Assembly (NCBI RefSeq): GCF_001432305.1
Contig: NZ_KQ483358.1
Location: 1,186,881 to 1,250,880 of the forward strand
Source of the DNA: Curvibacter sp. PAE-UM
GTDB taxonomy: Bacteria; Pseudomonadota; Gammaproteobacteria; Burkholderiales; Burkholderiaceae_C
Length of the DNA stretch: 64,000 nt
Direction of reading: 5' to 3'
This document shows, piece by piece, positions 18,928 through 26,864 of the stretch. Position 1 is the stretch's first letter. Each line of letters starts with the position of its first letter. The position numbers and the translations under genes are program-made. Under the pieces are notes generated by a model. It was not told where the DNA came from. It searched no databases and saw only the letters and a program-made list of their open reading frames with translations.

Positions 18928-19527
18928 ATGGCCGATGATTCTGCACCCATCAACCTCACGAATCATTTCCTGATCGCCATGCCCGGTCTGGCCGACGAGA
19001 CTTTTTCCAAAAGTGTGGTCTACCTCTGCGAACACAGTGAGCGCGGGGCACTGGGTCTGATGATCAACAAACCCACCGACATCAAGCTGCAAGGCCTGTT
19101 CGACAAGGTCGAGCTGCCCCTGGGGCGTGCCGACCTCAAGGACGCTCCGGTCTTCCACGGTGGCCCGGTGCAGACCGAGCGCGGCTTCGTGCTGCACGAG
19201 GCCCTGCAGGAGCCGGCAGCCGAGAAGCCTGAGCCGGTCTACGCCTCCACCATGATGATCCCCGGTGGACTGGAGATGACCACCTCGCGCGACGTGCTCG
19301 AAGCCCTGTCCACTGGCGCCGGCCCCAGCCGCGTGCTGGTCTCCCTGGGCTATTCGGCCTGGGGCCAGGGCCAGCTCGAATCGGAGATCGGCGAAAACAG
19401 CTGGCTCACTGTCCACGCCGACCCGATCGTGATCTTCGAGACGCCGGTGGCCCAGCGCTACGACAAGGCCCTGTCCCTGCTGGGCCTGCAGGCCTGGATG
19501 CTCTCACCGGATGCGGGGCACGCATGA
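18928..19527 (+). CDS. yqgE: YqgE/AlgH family protein
   Basis: This 199-residue protein belongs to the YqgE/AlgH (UPF0301) family, conserved but without an assigned biochemical activity. The pattern is typical: LTNHFLIAMPGLADETFSKS near residues 10-29, VVYLCEHSERGALGLMINKP near 30-49, VFHGGPVQTERGFVLH and an LGYSAWGQGQLESEI segment. It overlaps ruvX by four bases (ATGA), an association kept in many proteobacteria. A TAAAAT hexamer at 18916-18921 sits just before the ATG, so the transcript might have almost no leader. Confidence 0.93.
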   Translation: MADDSAPINLTNHFLIAMPGLADETFSKSVVYLCEHSERGALGLMINKPTDIKLQGLFDKVELPLGRADLKDAPVFHGGPVQTERGFVLHEALQEPAAEKPEPVYASTMMIPGGLEMTTSRDVLEALSTGAGPSRVLVSLGYSAWGQGQLESEIGENSWLTVHADPIVIFETPVAQRYDKALSLLGLQAWMLSPDAGHA

Positions 19528-19949
19528 GCGCCATGCCTGCGCTTGCCGTGACGTCCGTACCCGCCGCTCAGCAAACCTTTCTCGCTCTGGATTTCGGTCT
19601 CAAGCGCACCGGCGTGGCTGTGGGCAACCGCCTGCTGCGCCAGGCCCAGCCCCAGCCCACCATCCGGGCCGAAGGGGACGCCCGCTTCGAGCGCATCGCC
19701 GAGCGCCTCAAGGAATGGCAGCCCGACGCCCTGGTGGTGGGTGTGCCTTTCCACCCCGATGGCGTGCCGCATGAGAATACGGCGCGGGCGCAGAAGTTTG
19801 CGCGCCAGCTGCGCGGGCGTTTCGGCCTGCCGGTCTACGAGGTCGACGAACGCTACAGCACCACCGAGGCCCTGGCCGATGGCGCGGCCGACGCCGATGC
19901 GGGGGCGGCCTGCGTGATCCTGGAACAATTCTTGAGGAACCTGGAATGA
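19524..19949 (+). CDS. ruvX: Holliday junction resolvase-like nuclease RuvX/YqgF
   Basis: RuvX/YqgF has an RNase H fold and is implicated in 16S rRNA 5'-end processing and possibly Holliday junction cleavage. The 141-residue product shows the first active-site strand in LALDFGLKRTGVAVGN near residues 16-31, LVVGVPFHPDG, YEVDERYSTTEA and a C-terminal aspartate in DADAGAACVILEQFL. All acidic positions expected for activity appear to be present. It overlaps yqgE upstream and pyrR downstream by four bases each, so the three genes are coupled. Confidence 0.92.
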   Translation: MSAMPALAVTSVPAAQQTFLALDFGLKRTGVAVGNRLLRQAQPQPTIRAEGDARFERIAERLKEWQPDALVVGVPFHPDGVPHENTARAQKFARQLRGRFGLPVYEVDERYSTTEALADGAADADAGAACVILEQFLRNLE

Positions 19950-20443
19950 GCGTACTCACCCTGGATGCCGAAGCCCTCTACGGCGAACTGCTACGCGGCG
20001 TGCGTGGCCTTTGCACCGCAGAAACCCGCCTGGTCGGTGTGACCTCGGGCGGCGCCTGGCTGGCCGAGCGCCTGCAGCGTGACCTCAAGCTTCCCGGCGA
20101 GCACGGGGCGATCTCCTCGGCCATGCACCGCGACGATTTCGCCCAGCGCGGCCTGGCAGGGGGCGGCCAGACCGTGCTGCCCTTCGATGTCAACGAGGCG
20201 CAGATCATCGTGCTCGACGACGTGCTCTACACCGGCCGCACCATCCGCGCCGTCATCAACGAGCTGTTCGATTACGGCCGCCCGGCCGGCATCAAGCTGG
20301 CCGTCCTGGTGGACCGCGGCGGACGCGAACTGCCCATCCAGGCCGACTTCGCCGCTGCGCGCGTGGCGTTGGCGAGCGACCAGTCGCTGGCACTGGCGCG
20401 CGACAAGAACGACCGCTTCAGCTTCAAGGTGGAGGCGGCATGA
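19946..20443 (+). CDS. pyrR: PyrR: uracil phosphoribosyltransferase/pyrimidine regulator
   Basis: PyrR-type proteins have a PRTase fold and in Gram-positive bacteria control pyr mRNA attenuation; in proteobacteria the regulatory role is less clear. The 165-residue product has the PRPP-binding motif [16 protein letters not shown] near residues 88-103 and the [10 protein letters not shown] loop near 35-44. It begins within the ruvX stop (ATGA). pyrB starts 52 bases downstream, so it heads the pyrimidine segment. I do not see a convincing PyrR-type antiterminator hairpin between it and pyrB. Confidence 0.92.
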   Translation: MSVLTLDAEALYGELLRGVRGLCTAETRLVGVTSGGAWLAERLQRDLKLPGEHGAISSAMHRDDFAQRGLAGGGQTVLPFDVNEAQIIVLDDVLYTGRTIRAVINELFDYGRPAGIKLAVLVDRGGRELPIQADFAAARVALASDQSLALARDKNDRFSFKVEAA

Positions 20444-20472
20444 AGCACATCACCTGCTCCCTGCCTTACTGA
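20440..20472 (+). CDS. Possible 10-codon leader peptide upstream of pyrB
   Basis: An ATG overlapping the pyrR stop as ATGA is preceded by GGAGG and opens a frame encoding [10 protein letters not shown] before TGA. It ends 23 bases before pyrB, whose own start lacks a strong Shine-Dalgarno sequence. It could be a leader peptide that couples pyrR and pyrB translation or senses pyrimidine supply, or it could be chance. There is no recognised family. Confidence 0.3.
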   Translation: MKHITCSLPY

Positions 20473-20495
20473 GCGAACCGAACCAGGCCAGACCC

Positions 20496-21458
20496 ATGCT
20501 GTACAAACGCAACCCCCAACTCAACAAGCACGGCGAGCTGATCCACCTGCTGTCCACCGAAGGGCTGCCGCGCGAGATCCTCACCCACATCCTGGACACC
20601 GCGGCCAACTTCGTCAGCGTCAGCGACCGCGAGGTGAAGAAGGTGCCGTTGCTGCGCGGTAAAAGCGTGTTCAACCTGTTCTTCGAGAACTCTACGCGCA
20701 CCCGCACCACCTTCGAGATCGCGGCCACGCGTCTGAGTGCCGATGTCATCAACCTGGACATCGCGCGCTCCTCGGCCTCCAAGGGTGAGAGCCTGCTCGA
20801 CACCATCGCCAACCTGAGCGCCATGGCGGCCGACCTCTTTGTGGTGCGCCACAGCGAATCGGGCGCGCCCTACCTGATCGCCCAGCACGTGGCACCGCAC
20901 GTGCACGTGATCAACGCCGGCGACGGTCGCCACGCGCACCCCACGCAGGGCCTGCTGGACATGTACACGATCCGGCACTACAAGAAGGATTTCAGCAACC
21001 TCACGGTGGCCATCGTCGGTGACGTGCTCCACTCGCGCGTGGCGCGCTCCGACATCCACGCCCTCACCACCCTGGGCTGCGCCGAAGTGCGTGTGGTCGG
21101 CCCCAAGACCCTGGTGCCGGCCACCATGGCGCCCATGGGCGTGCGCGTCTGCCACACACTGGAAGAAGGCATCAAGGGAGCGGACGTCATCATCATGCTG
21201 CGCCTGCAGAACGAGCGCATGAGCGGCGCGTTGCTGCCCTCCAGCCAGGAATACTTCAAGAGCTTCGGCCTGACGCCCGAGAAGCTGCAGCTGGCCAAGC
21301 CTGACGCCATCGTCATGCACCCGGGCCCTATCAATCGCGGCGTCGAGATCGATTCCAACGTGGTGGATGGCAAGCAGAGCGTGATCCTGCCGCAGGTCAC
21401 CTTCGGTATCGCGGTGCGCATGGCGGTCATGAGCATCGTCGCAGGGAACGAGGCATAA
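20496..21458 (+). CDS. pyrB: Aspartate carbamoyltransferase catalytic subunit
   Basis: PyrB catalyses the first committed step of pyrimidine synthesis, joining carbamoyl phosphate and aspartate. The 320-residue product has the carbamoyl-phosphate motif [13 protein letters not shown] (STRTR at 66-70), [12 protein letters not shown], the HPTQG motif and LRLQNER. I chose ATG 20496 because a longer in-frame reading lies inside pyrR. pyrC' starts two bases after its stop. No pyrI regulatory subunit is present; in this class the catalytic trimers are held together by an inactive dihydroorotase-like partner. Confidence 0.96.
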   Translation: MLYKRNPQLNKHGELIHLLSTEGLPREILTHILDTAANFVSVSDREVKKVPLLRGKSVFNLFFENSTRTRTTFEIAATRLSADVINLDIARSSASKGESLLDTIANLSAMAADLFVVRHSESGAPYLIAQHVAPHVHVINAGDGRHAHPTQGLLDMYTIRHYKKDFSNLTVAIVGDVLHSRVARSDIHALTTLGCAEVRVVGPKTLVPATMAPMGVRVCHTLEEGIKGADVIIMLRLQNERMSGALLPSSQEYFKSFGLTPEKLQLAKPDAIVMHPGPINRGVEIDSNVVDGKQSVILPQVTFGIAVRMAVMSIVAGNEA

Positions 21459-21459
21459 G

Positions 21460-22755
21460 ATGAAACTGTTGATCAAGGGCGGCCGCGTCATCGACCCCGC
21501 CAGCAATCGCGACGAGATCGCCGACGTGGCCATCGCCGCCGGGCGCATCGTGGCCATCGGCAAGGTGCCGGCCGATTTCGCGCCCAACCGCGTGGTCGAG
21601 GCGACGGGTTGCGTTGTCGCCCCGGGTCTCATGGACCTGGCCGTGCGCCTGCGCGAGCCCGGCCATGAGCACGAGGGCATGCTCGAATCCGAGATGGCCG
21701 CCGCCGTGGCCGGTGGCGTCACCGGTCTGGCCTGCCCGCCCGACACCGACCCCGTGCTGGACGAGCCGGGCCTGGTCGAGATGCTCAAGTTCCGCGCCGA
21801 GAAGCTGCACCAGGCACGTGTCTTCCCCATCGGCGCGCTCACGCGCAACCTGCAGGGCGAGATCCTGACCGAGATGGCCGAGCTCACCGAATCCGGCTGT
21901 GTGGCCTTCAGCCAGGCCGACGTGCCCCTGGTCAACACCCAGATCCTGCAGCGCGCCTTCCAGTACGCCAGCACCTTCGGTTACGCGGTCTGGCTGCGTC
22001 CGAACGACCACTACCTGGGTCAGGGTGTGGCAGCCAGCGGTGCGCTGGCCACGCGCCTGGGCCTCTCGGGGGTGCCGGTGGCGGCCGAGACCGTCGCCCT
22101 GCACACCATCTTCGAGCTGATGCGTGCCAGCGGTGCCCGCGTGCACCTGTGCCGCCTCAGCAGCGCCGCCGGCCTGGCCCTGGTGCGCCAGGCCAAGGAC
22201 GCGGGCCTGCCGGTCACTTGTGATGTGAGCATCAACTCCCTGCACCTGACCGACAACGACATCGGCTACTTCGACAGCCGCATGCGCCTCAACCCGCCGC
22301 TGCGCCAGCAGGCCGACCGCGAAGCCCTGCGCGAAGGCCTGGCCGACGGCACCATCGACGCGCTGGTCTCCGACCACACGCCGGTGGACGAGGACGCCAA
22401 GATGCTGCCTTTTGCCGAGGCCGAACCTGGTGCTACCGGCGTCGAGCTGCTGCTGAGCCTGGCGCTCAAATGGGGCCAGGAAAGCGGTGTGGGCCTTACC
22501 CGCGCCCTGGCCGTGCTGACCAGCGAACCGGCGCGCGTGCTGGGCAGTGCCCTGGGCACACTGCAGGCCAGCGCCGGCCAGCTGGTGGTGGGGGGGGTGG
22601 CCGACGTCTGTGTGTTCGACCTGCAGGCCGAGTGGACGGTGCAACCCGAGGCCCTGCGCAGCCAGGGCAAGCACACGCCCTTTGCCGGTTACGAGTTGCC
22701 CGCGCGCGTGCGCTGCACCATCGTGGGTGGGCAGATTGCATACCAGGCAGCCTGA
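21460..22755 (+). CDS. pyrC': Inactive dihydroorotase-like subunit PyrC' of aspartate carbamoyltransferase
   Basis: The 431-residue product is a class I dihydroorotase homologue, but its active site is gone. Where active enzymes have DLHVHLREPG, this one has DLAVRLREPG, with A61 and R63 replacing both metal-binding histidines. The HLCHIS-type histidine is Arg in VHLCRLSS, and the TPHH segment reads SINSLHLT. The SDHTP segment remains. In Pseudomonas such PyrC' proteins are structural partners that form a dodecamer with PyrB. The gene begins two bases after pyrB, which fits that role. An active dihydroorotase must be encoded elsewhere. Confidence 0.92.
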   Translation: MKLLIKGGRVIDPASNRDEIADVAIAAGRIVAIGKVPADFAPNRVVEATGCVVAPGLMDLAVRLREPGHEHEGMLESEMAAAVAGGVTGLACPPDTDPVLDEPGLVEMLKFRAEKLHQARVFPIGALTRNLQGEILTEMAELTESGCVAFSQADVPLVNTQILQRAFQYASTFGYAVWLRPNDHYLGQGVAASGALATRLGLSGVPVAAETVALHTIFELMRASGARVHLCRLSSAAGLALVRQAKDAGLPVTCDVSINSLHLTDNDIGYFDSRMRLNPPLRQQADREALREGLADGTIDALVSDHTPVDEDAKMLPFAEAEPGATGVELLLSLALKWGQESGVGLTRALAVLTSEPARVLGSALGTLQASAGQLVVGGVADVCVFDLQAEWTVQPEALRSQGKHTPFAGYELPARVRCTIVGGQIAYQAA

Positions 22756-23506
22756 GGTTTCTTTCTGGCGCGCCGTCTGGCGCCTGGGTCGTGCCTGCAC
22801 GCACATCGTCGCGGGCCTGCTGACCGTCCTGCTGCGTTTTCCACGCCTGAGCCCCGAGCAACGCGAAATACGTGTGCAGGTCTGGTCGCGCGAGATGCTC
22901 GCGCGCCTGGGGATCAAGCTGGAGGTGCAGGGCGACGCCACGCTGCCCGGCCCCCTGCTGCTGGTGGCCAATCATATTTCGTGGCTGGACATCACCTCGC
23001 TGCACGCGGCGCGTTTCTGCCGTTTTGTCTCCAAGGCCGACGTCAAAGCCTGGCCGCTGATCGGCGCCCTGGCCAGCGGCGTGGGCACCTTGTTCATCGA
23101 GCGCGAGTCGCGGCGAGATGCCATGCGCGTGGTGCACCACATGGCCGACAGCCTGCGCGCCGGCGATGTGCTGGCGGTGTTTCCCGAAGGCACGACCGGC
23201 GAAGGCATCGAGCTGCTGCCTTTCCACGCCAACCTGCTGCAGGCAGCGATCGCCGCGGGTGCGCCGGTGCAGCCGGTGGCCCTGCAGTTCATCGACACGC
23301 ACAGCGGCGAGCGCAGCCTGGCACCCTGTTACGTGGGTGACGACACCTTGCTGGGCTCGGTCTGGCGCACGGTGCGCGCGCGCGGCATCACGGTGCGCAT
23401 CGTTTTCGGTGAGCCGCAGACTGCCCAGGGGCGCGAGCGCCGGACCTGGGCGGCCGGTCTGCGCGAGACCATCGTGCAATTGCGCCAGCTGCCGGCGCCG
23501 CGCTGA
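22736..23506 (+). CDS. plsC: 1-acyl-sn-glycerol-3-phosphate acyltransferase family protein
   Basis: This 256-residue membrane-associated protein belongs to the PlsC family, which acylates lysophosphatidic acid in phospholipid synthesis. It has one N-terminal hydrophobic segment (about residues 12-34), the catalytic NHISWLD (H80 and D85 of the NHx4D motif) and FPEGTTGEG further on. The start is uncertain: TTG 22736 after GGTGG is my choice, GTG 22727 is possible; both overlap the end of pyrC'. It is convergent with the iron-transport ATPase gene. It could also be an ornithine-lipid type acyltransferase (OlsA), which sequence alone does not exclude. Confidence 0.85.
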   Translation: MHTRQPEVSFWRAVWRLGRACTHIVAGLLTVLLRFPRLSPEQREIRVQVWSREMLARLGIKLEVQGDATLPGPLLLVANHISWLDITSLHAARFCRFVSKADVKAWPLIGALASGVGTLFIERESRRDAMRVVHHMADSLRAGDVLAVFPEGTTGEGIELLPFHANLLQAAIAAGAPVQPVALQFIDTHSGERSLAPCYVGDDTLLGSVWRTVRARGITVRIVFGEPQTAQGRERRTWAAGLRETIVQLRQLPAPR

Positions 23507-23517
23507 GGCTTCAGCGC
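23500..23517. terminator. Short hairpin spanning two convergent stop codons
   Basis: GCGCTGA and TCAGCGC form a seven-base stem around a GGCT loop. The stem contains the stop codons of both plsC (rightward) and fbpC (leftward). There is no T-run, so it is at best a weak or factor-assisted terminator, but it is the only structure in the four-base gap between these genes. Confidence 0.4.
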
Positions 23518-24647
23518 AAGTCTTCGCAGGCGACCGTCTGCCCGGAACAGGGCTTCTCGCACATCGCACCGCCGCGCAGCGAACATGAGCGGTTGAAGGT
23601 CACCACATGGTCCACCTGGGGCCGGATGCCGATCCACTCGCCTATTTTGTGGTCGTGGTGGCTGGGCACATGGGCCAGCACGGTCTGGCCGCCGGCCAGG
23701 CGCAGGGTGTAGAGGAACTCCGAGCCGCGGAAGGCCTTGCGCACGATCTCGGCCTTCACCGGCGCCTCGTCGTCGTGCACGATGTCGTCGGCGCGCAGCA
23801 GCACGTCGCATTCGCCGCCGGCAAACGCACAGGGCAGGGGGCATTCGGCCACGTCGGTCAGTTCGCCCAGCGGTGTCTGCACCACGATCTGCTGGTCGAC
23901 TTCGCGGATGGTGGCCGGTGCAAAGACGCCATGGCCGATGAAGTCGGCCACGAAGCGCGTGGCCGGGCGGTGGTAGAGCGTGTACGCGTCGTCCCACTGG
24001 TGCAGGCGGCCTTCGTGCATGACACCGATGGTGTCGCCGATGGCGAACGCCTCCAGCTGGTCGTGTGTGACGAACAGGGCCGTGGCCTGGGCCGCTTTCA
24101 GGATGTTGCGAACCTCGTGCGCCAGCCGCTCGCGCAGCTCGACGTCGAGGTTGGAGAAAGGTTCGTCCAGCAACAGCAGTTGCGGGCGTGGGGCCAGCGC
24201 GCGTGCCAGCGCCACGCGCTGTTGCTGGCCGCCCGAGAGCTCATGCGGGTAGCGCGTTTCGCTGCCTTCCAGGCCCACCAGGGCCAGGACTTCCTGCACG
24301 CGTGCCGCACGCTCGGCGCGCGGCAGGTGGGCGATGCCGAAGGCCACGTTGCGGCCCACGTCCAGGTGCGGGAACAGCGCGTAGTCCTGGAACACCATGC
24401 CGATGCGGCGCTCTTCCGGCGCCAGTTGCGTGCTGGCGCTGCCGACCACCTGGCCCGAGAGGCGGATCTCGCCGCCGCTGACCGGCTCCAGCCCGGCCAC
24501 GGCACGCAACAGTGTTGTTTTGCCGCAGCCCGAGGGCCCGATCAGCACGCCGATATCTCCGGCGCGCAGGCCCAGCGACACACCCTGGACGGCGGCCTGG
24601 GCCGCGCCGGGATAACGCACATCGAGCTTGGAGACTTCAAGGAACAT
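23511..24647 (-). CDS. fbpC: Ferric iron ABC transporter ATP-binding protein FbpC with cysteine-rich tail
   Basis: This 378-residue ATPase energises an FbpABC/AfuABC-type ferric iron importer. It has Walker A GPSGCGKTT near 38-46, the Q-loop MVFQDYALFPH, signature LSGGQQQR, Walker B LLLLDEP and the switch histidine in FVTHDQLEA, followed by a TOBE-type C-terminal domain. Unusually it ends with a tail containing four cysteines (C355, C363, C367, C374; spacing Cx7Cx3Cx6C), which I do not recall in this family. It is divergent from the permease fbpB, with a Fur-like sequence between them. No fbpA receptor is nearby, so the substrate is inferred. Confidence 0.85.
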   Translation of the reverse strand: MFLEVSKLDVRYPGAAQAAVQGVSLGLRAGDIGVLIGPSGCGKTTLLRAVAGLEPVSGGEIRLSGQVVGSASTQLAPEERRIGMVFQDYALFPHLDVGRNVAFGIAHLPRAERAARVQEVLALVGLEGSETRYPHELSGGQQQRVALARALAPRPQLLLLDEPFSNLDVELRERLAHEVRNILKAAQATALFVTHDQLEAFAIGDTIGVMHEGRLHQWDDAYTLYHRPATRFVADFIGHGVFAPATIREVDQQIVVQTPLGELTDVAECPLPCAFAGGECDVLLRADDIVHDDEAPVKAEIVRKAFRGSEFLYTLRLAGGQTVLAHVPSHHDHKIGEWIGIRPQVDHVVTFNRSCSLRGGAMCEKPCSGQTVACEDLR

Positions 24648-24691
24648 GATGAGGACCTGTTCACACTTTGAGTGCGTGAGACGGAGTCTTA

Positions 24692-24715
24692 TTGTAGATG
24701 CTTACAATTCTCATT
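24692..24715. promoter_or_regulatory. Possible Fur-binding site between fbpC and fbpB
   Basis: The divergent gap between the iron-transport ATPase and permease genes has an AT-rich patch unlike its surroundings. On the minus strand it reads AATGAGAATTGTAAGCATC, whose AATGAGAAT half matches the Fur-box half-site. The second half is degenerate. A Fur site here would control both genes, which suits their function, but the match is partial. Confidence 0.4.
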
Positions 24716-24744
24716 CCGCCTCCCCAGTCTTTTTGGGTCACCCC

Positions 24745-26370
24745 ATGCCCCTGCGCCGGCTCCGACATCTTTTCCTGCTGCTCCTGACCGCTGCCCTGAT
24801 GCTGCCCGTGCTGGCCCTGCTGGGGGCCTGGCTGCCCGGTGGTGCGCCCGGTGCCCAGGCAACGGAGATCCTGCTGGAGATGGCGCGCACCGTCTTGCCC
24901 GATTACCTGGCCACCACCTTCTGGCTCTGCCTGCTGGTGACGGTCGGTGTCATCACGGTGGGGCTTTCTTCGGCGGCGGCGGTCACGCTGTTCGACTTCC
25001 CCGGCCGGCGCTTTTTCGAATGGGCACTGCTGCTGCCCCTGGCCATGCCGGCCTATGTGGTGGCCTATGCCTACACCGACTTCCTGCAGTACAGCGGGCC
25101 CTTGCAGACGTGGCTGCGTGCGATCACCGGCCTGCAGGGGCGGGTCTTTCCCGAGATCCGCAACACGGCGGGGGCGGCCTGGGTGCTGACCTTCGCGCTG
25201 TATCCCTACGTCTACCTGCTGGCGCGCACGGCCCTGGCCGAGCGTGCCAGCCACCTCATGGAAGCAGCCCGTCTGCTGGGCGCGCCCCTGTCGCGCCGCA
25301 TCCGCGAAGTGGCGCTGCCGCTGGCGCGACCGGCCGTGGCCGCCGGTGTGGCACTGGCGCTGATGGAGACGCTGGCCGACTTCGGTGTGGCCAGCTACTT
25401 CGGCATCCAGACCTTCACCGCCGGCATCTACAAGGCCTGGCTGGCCATGGACAACCGCATCGCCGCAGCCCAGCTGGCTACCGTGCTGCTGGCCCTGGTG
25501 GCTTTGCTGCTGTGGCTGGAGCACCGGTCGCGCCAGCGCCTGCGCTTCGTCAGCTCGCGCACCGCACGCCAGGCCGGTGCGGAAGCACGGCCGGTGCCCT
25601 TGAAGGGCATGCGCCTGGCGGCAGCCTGGGCCGTGTGCGGTCTGCCGCTCGCGATGGGTTTCGTGGCGCCGGTGCTCTTCATGTTCCGTCCGCTGCTGGC
25701 GGACTGGGGGGAATTGCCCTGGGATCGCTTCCTCGGCTGGGCCGCCAACAGCGTGCGCCTGGGCCTGCTCAGTGCCGTGCTGGCCGTGGCGCTGGCCCTG
25801 CTGCTGGCCTACGCCCTGCGGCGCCTGCCCGATGTGCTGACGCGTGCCGTGGTCTGGCTGGCAGGCCTGGGGTATGCCGTGCCGGGCGCCGTGATTGTGG
25901 TGGGCCTGCTGCTGCCCGTGGGCTGGGTGCAGGCCCGCTGGCCCGAGGCCGACGCGGCCTACTGGGTGACGGCCACCTCGCTGGGCCTGGTCTGGGCCTA
26001 TCTGGTGCGCTTTGTCGCAGTGGCCCTGCAGTCGGTGCAAAGCGGCTACGCCCGCATTCCGGCCAGCCTGGACGACAGCGCCCGCATGCTGGGCAGCAGC
26101 GGTTTCGGACTCCTGCGTCGTGTGCACTGGCCCCTGCTGCGCCGCTCGGTGGTGGCCGCCACCCTGCTGGTCTTTGTCGACGTCATGAAGGAACTGCCGG
26201 CCACCCTGGTGCTGCGGCCCTTTGACAGCGACACCCTGGCCGTGGTGGCCTACCAGCTGGCGCGCGACGAGCGCCTGGGCGAGGCGGCCCTGCCTTCGCT
26301 GGCCCTGGTACTGGTGGGCTTGATCCCGGTGTTGTTGCTCAGCCGCACCTTGCGTGCTCGAAATGCCTGA
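24745..26370 (+). CDS. fbpB: Ferric iron ABC transporter permease FbpB
   Basis: This 541-residue inner-membrane protein is a fused permease of the FbpB/AfuB type, with two homologous six-helix halves in one chain. Each half has an EAA-type loop: EAARLLGAPLSRRIREVALP near residue 174 and DDSARMLGSSGFGLLRRVHW near 444. Twelve or so hydrophobic segments are visible. I chose ATG 24745 (MPLRRLRHLF) because the upstream in-frame stretch crosses the divergent promoter region. It pairs with fbpC on the other strand. Its stop codon lies inside a 24-base perfect palindrome. Confidence 0.88.
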   Translation: MPLRRLRHLFLLLLTAALMLPVLALLGAWLPGGAPGAQATEILLEMARTVLPDYLATTFWLCLLVTVGVITVGLSSAAAVTLFDFPGRRFFEWALLLPLAMPAYVVAYAYTDFLQYSGPLQTWLRAITGLQGRVFPEIRNTAGAAWVLTFALYPYVYLLARTALAERASHLMEAARLLGAPLSRRIREVALPLARPAVAAGVALALMETLADFGVASYFGIQTFTAGIYKAWLAMDNRIAAAQLATVLLALVALLLWLEHRSRQRLRFVSSRTARQAGAEARPVPLKGMRLAAAWAVCGLPLAMGFVAPVLFMFRPLLADWGELPWDRFLGWAANSVRLGLLSAVLAVALALLLAYALRRLPDVLTRAVVWLAGLGYAVPGAVIVVGLLLPVGWVQARWPEADAAYWVTATSLGLVWAYLVRFVAVALQSVQSGYARIPASLDDSARMLGSSGFGLLRRVHWPLLRRSVVAATLLVFVDVMKELPATLVLRPFDSDTLAVVAYQLARDERLGEAALPSLALVLVGLIPVLLLSRTLRARNA

Positions 26371-26386
26371 TACATGTATCAGGCAT
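26363..26386. promoter_or_regulatory. 24-base perfect palindrome at the fbpB end, upstream of the arsR-type gene
   Basis: Positions 26363-26386 read the same on both strands with no spacer (arm ATGCCTGATACA). It includes the fbpB stop codon and lies 40 bases before the ArsR-type regulator. There is no T-run, so it is not a standard terminator. A second AT-rich imperfect repeat (GAATATGTTC and TATATT, about 26396-26412) lies between it and the regulator. Either could be the operator of the regulator; a spacer-free dyad of this length is typical of a protein-binding site. Confidence 0.5.
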
Positions 26387-26426
26387 ATGTAGAATGAATA
26401 TGTTCTTATATTAGGATCAGCTAGTC

Positions 26427-26801
26427 ATGAGCAAGCGTTCCATCCAGGCGACCCCGTCCACTGTCACCGAGCCGGACCAGGTTTTCGAGCTGGCAGCGGA
26501 GGTTTTTCGTGTCATGTCGGCGCCCATGCGGCTCAAGATCATCAGCCACCTCTGTGATGGCGAGCGCAACGTGAGTTATCTGCTGAGCAAGATCGACACC
26601 ACCCAGCCCAATATGTCGCAGCACCTGACCACGCTGTACCAGGCCGGCGTGCTGGGCAAGCGGCGCGAGGGCGTGCAGATCTACTACCGCATCATCGACG
26701 ACCGTGTCTCATCGCTGTGCCGTGCTGTGTGCACCCAGATCGCCATGGATGCGGACTTCGAGTCCCCCATGGCCGAACCTACGGCCTCGCCGGCGACCTG
26801 A
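26427..26801 (+). CDS. ArsR-family transcriptional regulator, probable sulfur/persulfide sensor
   Basis: This 124-residue winged-helix protein is of the ArsR family. Core features are APMRLKIISHL near residues 32-42, the recognition region QPNMSQHLTTLYQAGVLGKRREG near 60-82 and YYRIIDD near 86-92. It lacks the ArsR ELCVCD metal motif. Instead it has C43 in SHLCDGERNV and C98/C102 near the C-terminus. C43 and the C-terminal cysteines sit close to where SqrR/BigR-type persulfide sensors carry their redox pair. The sulfur genes that follow support that role, though the immediate neighbours are an iron permease and, across a terminator, a DsrE-like gene. The sensing function is inferred. Confidence 0.8.
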   Translation: MSKRSIQATPSTVTEPDQVFELAAEVFRVMSAPMRLKIISHLCDGERNVSYLLSKIDTTQPNMSQHLTTLYQAGVLGKRREGVQIYYRIIDDRVSSLCRAVCTQIAMDADFESPMAEPTASPAT

Positions 26802-26821
26802 GCGCTGGCACACGACCAAAG

Positions 26822-26846
26822 AAAAGGGGCCTGACAGGCCCCTTTT
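26822..26846. terminator. Bidirectional intrinsic terminator after the ArsR-family gene
   Basis: AAAAGGGGCCTG and CAGGCCCCTTTT pair around a single A. The GC core is flanked by A4 and T4, so it can work for the regulator on the plus strand and for the DsrE-like gene on the minus strand, ending 20 bases after the first stop and 18 bases after the second. Confidence 0.88.
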
Positions 26847-26864
26847 CGCTGCGTATCTTTGCGC

